Of a stretch of DNA of 13,969 bases, positions 7,620 to 13,438 are shown one piece after another. The notes under the pieces were generated by a model. It saw only the letters and a list, made by a program, of their open reading frames with translations. It searched no databases and had not been told where the DNA came from. The stretch is from Actinomycetota bacterium. GTDB taxonomy: Bacteria; Actinomycetota; Thermoleophilia; Solirubrobacterales; Solirubrobacteraceae. Numbering within the stretch: the stretch's first letter is position 1; the number at the start of each line of letters is the position of its first letter. The DNA is taken from NCBI GenBank assembly GCA_009699565.1, contig WLNX01000021.1, forward strand, positions 1-13,969, written 5' to 3'. The position numbers were made by a program, and so were the translations under genes.

Positions 7620-9077
7620 GTGGCCAGCCAGATTCGGATCTCAATATCGAGCAGCGCAGAGGACCTCCCGCTGGTGGCGGCGCTGGTCGAGCGCTTCGCC
7701 GAACTGCGCGGGCTGAAGGCCGACGACGGCGAGCGCCTCGAGCGCGTCGCCACCGGCCTCTGCCGCTGGGTGATGGAGCACGCCTACCCGGGCAACGGCA
7801 GCGGCATCATCGCGCTCGAACTGGAGCTTGCCGAGAACGAAGTTCGCTGCACGGTTGAAGACTGGGGCCAGCCGATCACCGCCTTCGGTGGGGGCCTTGG
7901 CGAAGCGCCGGCCGAGCTAGCCGAGATCGCCGCGATCACGCACGACCTGCGGCTCGTCAACCTTGGCCGCGAAGGCAAGCGGCTCAGTGCGGCTGTCAGC
8001 GCGGAGGGCGTCACCCCGGTCGAAGGAACTGCGCTGGCCCAGTTTGCGCGCGAGAGCAGCGCCGGTGAGGTGACCGCCGACCAGATCGAGATTCGCAACG
8101 CGACGCCAGCCGACGTTGAGCAGGTTTCGCGGCTGCTTTACACCAACTACGGGCTCGGCTACGGCCATCCGAACTTCTACCGCCCGCTCTGGGTTGCCGG
8201 CGAGATCGAAGCCGGTCGGCTCTTCTCAACGGTCGCAACGCTTGCCGGCGAGGTCGTAGGCCACCACGCGCTGGTGCTTGAGGACGCCGATGACACAACC
8301 GGAGAGACTGGGATCGCCGTGGTCCATCCCGCCTACCGCGGGCTCGGAATCTTCAACCGCCTCTTTGAACGCACCCTTGAGCGGGCCCGCGAGCGCGAAG
8401 TGCAGGCCGTCTATGCGCGCGCCGTCACCGGTCACCCGTACAGCCAACGCGCAGAGCACTCGCGCGGCTACCGCGAGACGGCGCTGATGCTGGGGTCGGT
8501 GCCGCCGTCAACCGGCGATGACGGGCAGCCAACCCCCCGCGGCGCGTCGCTGCTCACTTTCCTTCCGTTGGACCGGAGCCCCCGCGCGGTGGCGCTGCCG
8601 ACCCGCTACGAAGCGGCAGTCAGGGCTGCCTATGAGAACGTCGAGCTTGAGGCCGAGGACCGCGCCGACCCGGCTGCGGCGGCGGAGGTGCAGGAGATGC
8701 CGGCGGTTGGCGTCGAGCGCGATGCTCAGCGCGTAAGTTCGGTTGTGACGGTCAGTCGCTGGGGTGACGAGGGGCGGGCTGGCCTGTTGGAGGCGCTGCG
8801 CGGTGCCGTCCACCAGCACGACGACGTCGTCTACTGCGACCTCGACCTTCAGGCGCTGAGCCGCGAGCAGCTCGACGAGGCGATTGAGCTTCTGCGCGAG
8901 TACGACTTCTTCTACTGCGGCCTGGTGCTCAGCGCGACGGCCGGCCATGACCACCTCCGTCTGCAGGCGATGATGACCGACAACGTTGAGCTGGAGAAGA
9001 TCGTGCTCGATTCCGACTACGCGCAGGGGCTGCGTCTCACGATCTTCGGCGACCGCGGCTGGCTGCCCGCTTCCTGA
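7620..9077 (+). CDS. Three-part protein: RsbW-like HATPase domain, GNAT acetyltransferase, unknown C-terminal domain
   Basis: This is a 485-residue cytoplasmic protein. Residues 1-135 look like an anti-sigma-factor-type HATPase: helix ending in MEHAYPG (52-58), a VEDWGQPI block (79-86) like the DxGxP loop, and LGREGKRLSAAV. The N-box residues that bind Mg-ATP in RsbW (Glu and Asn before HAY) are missing: they read Gly and Trp (GLCRWVMEHAY). ATP binding or kinase activity is therefore doubtful. Residues 156-300 form a GNAT acetyltransferase, with IEIRNATPADVEQVSRLL and the acetyl-CoA loop VVHPAYRGLGI (R240-G241-L-G243). Residues about 380-485 form a separate alpha/beta domain that I do not recognise. 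GTG 7620 is preferred because the domain starts there. The gene diverges from the lipid-gene run and meets asparaginase tail to tail with a 4-nt gap. The substrate is unknown. Confidence 0.85.
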   Translation: MASQIRISISSSAEDLPLVAALVERFAELRGLKADDGERLERVATGLCRWVMEHAYPGNGSGIIALELELAENEVRCTVEDWGQPITAFGGGLGEAPAELAEIAAITHDLRLVNLGREGKRLSAAVSAEGVTPVEGTALAQFARESSAGEVTADQIEIRNATPADVEQVSRLLYTNYGLGYGHPNFYRPLWVAGEIEAGRLFSTVATLAGEVVGHHALVLEDADDTTGETGIAVVHPAYRGLGIFNRLFERTLERAREREVQAVYARAVTGHPYSQRAEHSRGYRETALMLGSVPPSTGDDGQPTPRGASLLTFLPLDRSPRAVALPTRYEAAVRAAYENVELEAEDRADPAAAAEVQEMPAVGVERDAQRVSSVVTVSRWGDEGRAGLLEALRGAVHQHDDVVYCDLDLQALSREQLDEAIELLREYDFFYCGLVLSATAGHDHLRLQAMMTDNVELEKIVLDSDYAQGLRLTIFGDRGWLPAS

Positions 9078-9081
9078 CCGC

Positions 9082-10077
9082 TCAGCCGTCGTCTTGGCTG
9101 AACGCCCAGCGGATTTCGTCGATTGAGAGGCCGCAGGCGAGGCAGGCAAGCAGTTTCATCCGCGCTGCCTGCGGCGACAGGAAGCCGGCCGGAATCACGT
9201 TGGTCAGGCGCAGGTCCATCTCCGACCCGGCGTAGCCGTAGGTGGAGTTGAGGATCACTCCGCGCTCGGGGCGGCAATAGGCGATCACCGGAATCTTCTC
9301 GGCAGCGTGCGCCCAGAGGTCGAGCAGTTCGGGGGTCAGGTGGCCGGCGCCGAGCGTCCCGATGACAACGCCGTCGGGCTCGGTCGCGAGAGCCGCCCGC
9401 GCAAGCGAACCGTCGTCGCCCGACGATGTCGGAACGATGAAGACGCGCTTGTCCATCGCCGGAGGGTCAAGCGTTGGGTTGCGAGGCAGCCGCGACCAGA
9501 TAGTCGGATGGCCTTCGGTGACGCGGCCGAGCGGGCCGATCTGCGGCGACGAGAAGGCGGTCAGAGATGTCGTGTCGGTCTTGCGCACCACCCGCGAGTG
9601 ATGAATCTCACCGCCGAAGACGACCAGCACGCCAAGCCCCGCGGCATCTTCGCTGGCGGCGACGCTGACGGCGTCAACCAGATTTGCGGGACCATCGGCG
9701 CCCGGGGCGCTGGCGGTGCGGATTGCTCCGGTGAAGACAATTGGCGCCTCGGCGTCGCTGATGATGTCGCAGAGCATCGCGGTCTCTTCGAGCGTGTCGG
9801 TTCCGTGCGTTACGACAACGCCGATTCCGCGCCGCGCTGCTTCACGCGCTTCGCGGCAGATCTCTAGTTGCTGCGTGAGGCTCAGGTGGGCGCTCGGCAG
9901 GTTGACGAGCGTCTGGGCTTCAAGCCCTTCGTGCGCCTCCAGGCCGGGGACCGACTCGATCAGCGCCTGAGCGTCGAGCTCGGGCGTTGCACCGCCGGCG
10001 CCGCTCATCGCGATCGTCCCGCCTGCGGCGATCACGCGTACGTGGCGGGCGGGCTGGGGCTCTGGGCGGATGCTCAT
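9082..10077 (-). CDS. L-asparaginase, cytoplasmic type (asparaginase/glutaminase family)
   Basis: This enzyme hydrolyses asparagine to aspartate and ammonia. The 331-residue protein has both catalytic threonine motifs: AAGGTIAMSG with nucleophile T21, and VVVTHGTDTLEETA with T93-D94. FTGAIRTASAPGADGPANL follows, as usual. No signal peptide is present, so the enzyme is cytoplasmic. This fits the type I side of the family by location, but kinetic class cannot be read from sequence. I chose ATG 10077. A TTG at 10104 in frame adds nine residues without conserved content. TATCGT lies 7 nt before the ATG and there is no Shine-Dalgarno sequence, so the gene may have its own leaderless promoter even though it follows the DUF1330 gene by 97 nt on the same strand. 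Confidence 0.93.
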   Translation of the reverse strand: MSIRPEPQPARHVRVIAAGGTIAMSGAGGATPELDAQALIESVPGLEAHEGLEAQTLVNLPSAHLSLTQQLEICREAREAARRGIGVVVTHGTDTLEETAMLCDIISDAEAPIVFTGAIRTASAPGADGPANLVDAVSVAASEDAAGLGVLVVFGGEIHHSRVVRKTDTTSLTAFSSPQIGPLGRVTEGHPTIWSRLPRNPTLDPPAMDKRVFIVPTSSGDDGSLARAALATEPDGVVIGTLGAGHLTPELLDLWAHAAEKIPVIAYCRPERGVILNSTYGYAGSEMDLRLTNVIPAGFLSPQAARMKLLACLACGLSIDEIRWAFSQDDG

Positions 10078-10084
10078 CGCAGCG

Positions 10085-10090
10085 ACGATA
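10085..10090 (-). promoter_or_regulatory. -10 box (TATCGT) of a predicted leaderless promoter for asparaginase
   Basis: TATCGT on the minus strand is followed by exactly 7 nt and then ATG 10077. A convincing -35 is not seen. This is the third predicted leaderless promoter in the window with the same spacing, counting from the left end. Confidence 0.4.
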
Positions 10091-10112
10091 GCCGCAAGGG
10101 ACAACCTCCGGC

Positions 10113-10178
10113 TCAGCCCTGCCGGTCGAAGCCGACCGAGAACGCGCTGAAGTCGTTGGCGGCCTTAGGGCCGTTTAC
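10113..10178 (-). other. Coding-like tail after the DUF1330 stop, in another frame
   Basis: Directly past the DUF1330 stop, the frame shifted by one base stays open for 21 codons to a TGA at 10113-10115. It reads VNGPKAANDFSAFSVGFDRQ plus a final Gly. Nineteen of the 21 sense codons end in G or C, like real genes here. The frame has no ATG, GTG or TTG start before its upstream stop, so it is not an independent gene. It may be a remnant of a once longer C terminus cut off by a frameshift, or it may be chance. Confidence 0.25.
10123..10138. terminator. GC-rich hairpin between DUF1330 and asparaginase
   Basis: CGGTCG and CGACCG form a 6-bp stem with an AAGC loop. A second hairpin, CGGCC-TTAG-GGCCG, lies at 10160-10173 just after the DUF1330 stop. 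Neither has a T tract, so intrinsic termination is uncertain. They may attenuate readthrough from the heliorhodopsin run into asparaginase. Confidence 0.25.
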
Positions 10179-10540
10179 ATCAGCGGCTTGGTTGCCTGCA
10201 GGATCGCCTCGTCGAGGCCCTCGGTGCGCAGGTGGGTGATTGCCTGGTAGTCAGGGTTCATCACCATCTCCAAGAACTTCGAGCGGCTCGGGTAGCGGAT
10301 CAGCATCACCGCATCCCAGTCCCATCCTTCGGGCGAGACAATGTCGGTCGAAGCTTCTCCGGCGTATAGGACTTCGGCGCCCACTTCGGTCAGGAAGGCC
10401 ATCACCTTGGCGCCGTACTCGCCGTAGCTCTCGCGGCCGCCGTCGGTCTTGTACTTGAGCATGTTGAGCATCACGACCGGGCCGCCGTCGTCCTCTTCCA
10501 TGTAACGCTTGATGTCCTCTGGGCCTGGATCTACCGGCAT
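10175..10540 (-). CDS. DUF1330 family protein
   Basis: This 121-residue soluble protein has the DUF1330 pattern: GPVVMLNMLKYK near the start, SYGEYGAKVMAFLTEVGAEVLYAGE in the middle, then WDAVMLIRYPSRSKFLEMVMNPDYQAITHLRTEGL. The fold is a dimeric alpha/beta ferredoxin-like barrel. The biochemical role is unknown for most members. AGAGGA lies 7 nt before ATG 10540, a good Shine-Dalgarno sequence. It follows the RDD gene by 33 nt on the same strand and so probably belongs to the transcript that begins at the heliorhodopsin gene. Its stop may be premature: another frame remains coding-like for 21 codons after it. Confidence 0.88.
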   Translation of the reverse strand: MPVDPGPEDIKRYMEEDDGGPVVMLNMLKYKTDGGRESYGEYGAKVMAFLTEVGAEVLYAGEASTDIVSPEGWDWDAVMLIRYPSRSKFLEMVMNPDYQAITHLRTEGLDEAILQATKPLM

Positions 10541-10573
10541 CTGTTGGTCCTCTCGCGGGTCGGTTTGCGGCTG

Positions 10574-11242
10574 CTAGGCGTCGTCATCGCTCTTCATGCG
10601 CTGCTTTGCGGCACTGTGGCGCGGATTGTATCTGCTGATCTCCGCTTCCCTGGCCATCCGGCGGCGGTCGGCGACCGTGTAGACGGGGGCATCGATCACG
10701 ACCGTGTCGCCAAAGAGGTCGGGCAGGCAGCGGCAGCGGTCGTTGAATAGCCCAACGATGTACCCGGCGAAGAAGGGCAGCGCGCCGAGCACCATTCCGA
10801 CCAGTCGTGCAAGCGCCCGCTTCAGTGTGATCGGCTTGCCATCCTGGGCGTCAACGACCCGGAACTCAAGCGCCCGCCCGCCGGGCGTCTGACCGGTCCC
10901 GCTCCAGAAGGCGACGAAGTAGCCGCCCGCCCAGATCAGGTAGAGGCCCGACATCGCCAGCGCGACGATCGAGCGCGCGTTGTCGGAGAAATTGAAGGCC
11001 GACATTGTCAGCGCCACCACGATCCAGCTGAAAGCAGCGACGAGGTTGATCAGCAGCTCGTCAACGACGAAGCCGAGCAGGCGGGTGACCAGTCCCACGT
11101 ATCGCTGCGGTGCGCCCTTCACGGCCGACGTTCCGCGCAGCCGGATAGCCGCTTCTACTTGGGCGCGGTTGGTTGCCGTGTCCATCTCCGCCGGAGTTTC
11201 CGGGCCGAGAGGCGAGCGGCCGTCTGCGGCGCCGGTCGTCAT
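10574..11242 (-). CDS. RDD family membrane protein
   Basis: This 222-residue protein of the RDD family has three predicted helices, near 50-80, 90-113 and 145-167. The name-giving residues are in RLLGFVVDELL (R54, D61), and the family motif GQTPGGRALEFRVVD spans residues 117-131. The C-terminal part RCRCLPDLFGDTVVID carries the second conserved aspartate and an unusual CxC pair. RDD proteins are small membrane proteins, some with ion antiport activity; the role of this one is not known. The charged tail (about 192-222) is cytoplasmic by the positive-inside rule. Its ATG overlaps the stop of the upstream gene as ATGA (11239-11242), with GAGGGA upstream, so the two proteins are translationally coupled. 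An in-frame ATG at 11185 is a weaker alternative start. Confidence 0.9.
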   Translation of the reverse strand: MTTGAADGRSPLGPETPAEMDTATNRAQVEAAIRLRGTSAVKGAPQRYVGLVTRLLGFVVDELLINLVAAFSWIVVALTMSAFNFSDNARSIVALAMSGLYLIWAGGYFVAFWSGTGQTPGGRALEFRVVDAQDGKPITLKRALARLVGMVLGALPFFAGYIVGLFNDRCRCLPDLFGDTVVIDAPVYTVADRRRMAREAEISRYNPRHSAAKQRMKSDDDA

Positions 11243-11895
11243 TCGCTTCCCTCGTCCGCTTGGTTGTCGATCCCGTCAATGTGGGCATCGTGGTTCGACG
11301 GGCGTTGGGCTTTCATCTCGCCTCGGCGGCCAACGATGCGACGTGCCGCCCGCGCCAAGATGTCGTCTGCGCTGCGGGTGCGGCCGCGGACCTCGTCGCC
11401 AACCTGATCGGCGAAGCCAAAGCTCTGCTGGCGGATCGCGTCGCTAACCGAAGGGCTCTGCGCGATCTCATCAACCAGCACCCAAAGCTCAGGGCGCTCA
11501 AGGAACGCATCAACTATCGATTCGAAGACGCCGGCTTCGATCAGTGTCGTGGTGATTCGTTCGACGACACGCTGGCGAACAAGTTCGCGGCTGAGTGCGT
11601 CGACCAGAGGGCCGCTCAGCGCCGTCTGGATCAGTCGTTCGATGGCTGGGCTTCCGAGCAGGCGGTCGATGCTCTCCTCGACGGCGTCGGAGCCGATCAC
11701 GGCCTCGATCGCGTCTCCCGTCGATCGGACCCCGAAGCTGGCAAAGCGTCCGATCAGTGCGAAGAGGCCGCTGCTCTCCCCTGCGGGAGGCGCATCACGG
11801 CCAACCTCGATTACGACCAGCTCTTTGCTCATTGACTCAATCTTTGCCGAAATCGCCGCCGCCTGCCCGTCAGCTTCCTGCGAGGGCTCCGCCAT
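11239..11895 (-). CDS. Unknown helical protein, coupled to the RDD protein
   Basis: I do not recognise a family for this 218-residue protein. It has no signal peptide, no clear membrane helix and no Cys. Residues 44-68 are mildly hydrophobic (LFALIGRFASFGV). Residues 70-160 are a series of amphipathic helices with a repeated look: IDRLLGSPAIERLI, VDALSRELVRQRVVERI, VDAFLERPELWVLVDEIAQS. The C terminus is basic (ARAARRIVGRR) and then disordered. Such short helices could pack on the membrane or on a partner. Its stop overlaps the RDD start by 4 nt, which suggests that the two work together. ATG 11895 overlaps the heliorhodopsin gene by 26 nt. The internal ATG at 11832 would start 37 nt after the heliorhodopsin stop and is also possible. 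Either way it is packed closely behind the heliorhodopsin gene. Confidence 0.75.
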   Translation of the reverse strand: MAEPSQEADGQAAAISAKIESMSKELVVIEVGRDAPPAGESSGLFALIGRFASFGVRSTGDAIEAVIGSDAVEESIDRLLGSPAIERLIQTALSGPLVDALSRELVRQRVVERITTTLIEAGVFESIVDAFLERPELWVLVDEIAQSPSVSDAIRQQSFGFADQVGDEVRGRTRSADDILARAARRIVGRRGEMKAQRPSNHDAHIDGIDNQADEGSE

Positions 11896-12658
11896 AGACC
11901 TGCCAGGCGAGCACGCTCTTGGCGATCAGACTCAGCCACAGGTAGACGCGCTCGGCGTGAACCGGGCTGGCCCAGCGGCCCTTGCCGCGGTACTGGAGCC
12001 ACATGTTCACGGCAAAACAGTTGAAGAGGAGGAACAGCGAGAAGAAAACAAAGTAGACGAAGGTCGGCGCGTGGCCTCCGCTCGTGTTGAGCGGAAAGAG
12101 CTGGATTGTGATCGCAATCCACGGAACCGCCCCGACGATGCATCCGTAGATGAACGGCCGCCAGTCAACCGTGTCGCGGTTCTCGTTGGCGTACTCCATC
12201 ACGAGGCCGAGCAGGATCATCGCGGCGTTGACGCCAAAGATCGCAATCAGCGCCGTCGCCTGGCTGATGCCGGTCAGCATCGCGATCAGGACGACCATCA
12301 GCGAGGCGCTGATCGAATACTCCCACCAGCGCGCGGGGTTGATGCCGCGCGCGACGTTGGCGGTGTACCAGCGGTTGGCCCAGGGGCTGGCAACGATCAG
12401 GTGGTCTGCCGCAGCCAGCAGCAGGAAGAGAGCCACGGCAATATCGATCCGAAGCCCGAAGAGTTCGGTCGGGGAGCCGTACTTGCCCTCGCCGGGCGGC
12501 CCCAGCATGTAGGTCATGTTGACCGGAAGCGAGGCCGGCTTCGCTATCGCCAGCAGCACAATCGCCTGCGCTGCGGCGGCGATTCCGACGATCACATTGA
12601 GCCGCCTCAGGCGCGATCCGGCTTGCTGGTCTAGGCTCTGTTCGTTGGCTTCGGTCAT
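11870..12658 (-). CDS. Heliorhodopsin (retinal-binding membrane photoreceptor)
   Basis: Heliorhodopsins are seven-helix retinal proteins with an inverted topology (N terminus inside) and long photocycles. They are considered sensory or regulatory rather than ion pumps. This 262-residue protein has the Schiff-base lysine K247 in helix 7 (WLSLIAKSVLAWQVY), with S243 one turn before it. The counterion E113 is in helix 3 (ARWWEYSISASLMVVLIAML). H85 in helix 2 (AADHLIVA) matches the second cavity histidine. The position of the first (H23 in the prototype 48C12, by constant offset) is A28 here. Other family blocks are NRWYTANVARGINPARW and ENRDTVDWRPFIYGCIVGAVPWI. I chose ATG 12658. An upstream ATG at 12700 lies before the predicted promoter. 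No Shine-Dalgarno sequence is present. It heads a minus-strand run and diverges from the pentapeptide-repeat gene. No retinal synthesis gene is nearby. Confidence 0.93.
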   Translation of the reverse strand: MTEANEQSLDQQAGSRLRRLNVIVGIAAAAQAIVLLAIAKPASLPVNMTYMLGPPGEGKYGSPTELFGLRIDIAVALFLLLAAADHLIVASPWANRWYTANVARGINPARWWEYSISASLMVVLIAMLTGISQATALIAIFGVNAAMILLGLVMEYANENRDTVDWRPFIYGCIVGAVPWIAITIQLFPLNTSGGHAPTFVYFVFFSLFLLFNCFAVNMWLQYRGKGRWASPVHAERVYLWLSLIAKSVLAWQVYGGALAGS

Positions 12659-12665
12659 TTTGATG

Positions 12666-12693
12666 ACGGTAGCGGCTATGCCGGAAACCTCAA
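12666..12693 (-). promoter_or_regulatory. Predicted heliorhodopsin promoter, leaderless
   Basis: On the minus strand TTGAGG (12688-12693) is followed by a 16-nt spacer, TACCGT (12666-12671), 7 nt and ATG 12658. The -35 matches TTGACA at four of six positions, and the -10 fits TANNNT. Transcription would start at the ATG, which fits the absence of a Shine-Dalgarno sequence. This is the best-formed promoter in the window. Confidence 0.5.
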
Positions 12694-12718
12694 AAAGCAT
12701 TCAGAGAGCGAGACTCAG

Positions 12719-13258
12719 ATGGCTGAGAACCTAAGCGGGCAGGATCTAAGCGGGCAGGATCTTCGCGGCCGCAAACTCGCCGGAGCCATTCTCTCCGGCG
12801 CGAACCTTTCCGGATCCAACCTCAGCGGTGAGAACCTTTCCGGGGCCGACCTCACGGGAGCGAATCTTGAGGGGGCCAACCTTCAGGAGATCGGCCTTGA
12901 ACACGCCGAGATGCGAGGCGCCAACCTGAGCGGCGCCGACATGCGAGACGCCAGCATGTTCTGTGCCGGGCTAATCGAGGCCAAGCTGGTTGGGACGCAG
13001 CTCGCCGGAGCCGACCTCAGCCGCGCCGAGCTGCGCCACGCCGACCTCAGCCGAGCCGACCTCAGCCAGGTCGAGGCGGGCCGCGCCAACCTTGACGACA
13101 GCAAGCTCGACTCGGCGAACCTCCACGGAGCCGACTTCCGCCGTGCGAAGTTCCGCAATGCGGACATGACCGGAGCCAACCTTGAGGGCGCCGACATGCG
13201 CGGCGCCAAGATGACCGGAGCCAACCTTGAGGGCGCGCTCGGCTGGCGCAGCGAGTAG
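12719..13258 (+). CDS. Pentapeptide-repeat protein
   Basis: Almost the whole 179-residue protein consists of A(D/N)LxG-type pentapeptides, roughly 34 units. They should fold into a right-handed quadrilateral beta-helix, a rod with about four units per coil. The repeats are interrupted mildly near LQEIGLEHAEM and MFCAGLIEAKLVG. There is no signal peptide or membrane helix, so it is probably cytoplasmic. Some pentapeptide-repeat proteins mimic DNA and protect gyrase (Qnr, MfpA), but nothing here specifically supports that, and most members have no known role. A weak purine stretch (GAGAGCGAG) precedes ATG 12719. It is read divergently from the heliorhodopsin gene, with 60 nt between the starts. 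Repeats at the DNA level show recent unit duplication. Confidence 0.92.
   Translation: MAENLSGQDLSGQDLRGRKLAGAILSGANLSGSNLSGENLSGADLTGANLEGANLQEIGLEHAEMRGANLSGADMRDASMFCAGLIEAKLVGTQLAGADLSRAELRHADLSRADLSQVEAGRANLDDSKLDSANLHGADFRRAKFRNADMTGANLEGADMRGAKMTGANLEGALGWRSE
12731..12760 (+). repeat. Perfect 15-bp tandem duplication (two copies)
   Basis: The unit CTAAGCGGGCAGGAT occurs twice in a row (12731-12745 and 12746-12760). It encodes two identical Leu-Ser-Gly-Gln-Asp pentapeptides at the start of the repeat protein. Identity at every codon position indicates a recent slippage event. Confidence 0.9.
13166..13236 (+). repeat. 26-bp direct repeat with 45-bp period
   Basis: An identical 26-bp segment beginning ATGACCGGAGCCAACC occurs at 13166-13191 and 13211-13236. 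The 45-bp offset equals three pentapeptide units, so a three-unit block seems to have been copied near the end of the gene. Confidence 0.9.
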
Positions 13259-13302
13259 CGCAAGCGAAGTCTGAGGCCGCAGCCAACTCCGGATCTTGAG
13301 GC

Positions 13303-13327
13303 GGCGGCGAAGAAGTTTCATGCCGCC
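13303..13327. terminator. Hairpin between convergent pentapeptide gene and tRNA-Arg
   Basis: GGCGGC (13303-13308) pairs with GCCGCC (13322-13327), and an inner GAA/TTC can extend the stem. It lies between the 3' ends of two convergent units, where a bidirectional terminator would be expected. There is no T tract, so support is modest. Confidence 0.35.
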
Positions 13328-13336
13328 ACCGTGCAG

Positions 13337-13410
<74 letters not shown>

Positions 13411-13438
13411 AGCGGGGCTGAGTGTACCGTCGCGCGCT

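Noticed and set aside
9307..9867. 186-codon plus-strand open frame
   Set aside because: It is antisense to asparaginase, whose catalytic motifs are intact. The product resembles no protein family.
11870..12658. Proton-pumping type 1 rhodopsin
   Set aside because: The helix 3 and helix 7 blocks (ARWWEYSIS, WLSLIAKSV) are heliorhodopsin-type, and the DTD/DTE-like pump motif is absent.
12719..13258. Pentapeptide protein as a Qnr/MfpA-type quinolone resistance protein
   Set aside because: The repeat pattern alone does not show gyrase protection. Most pentapeptide proteins are not resistance factors, and no specific Qnr features were recognised.
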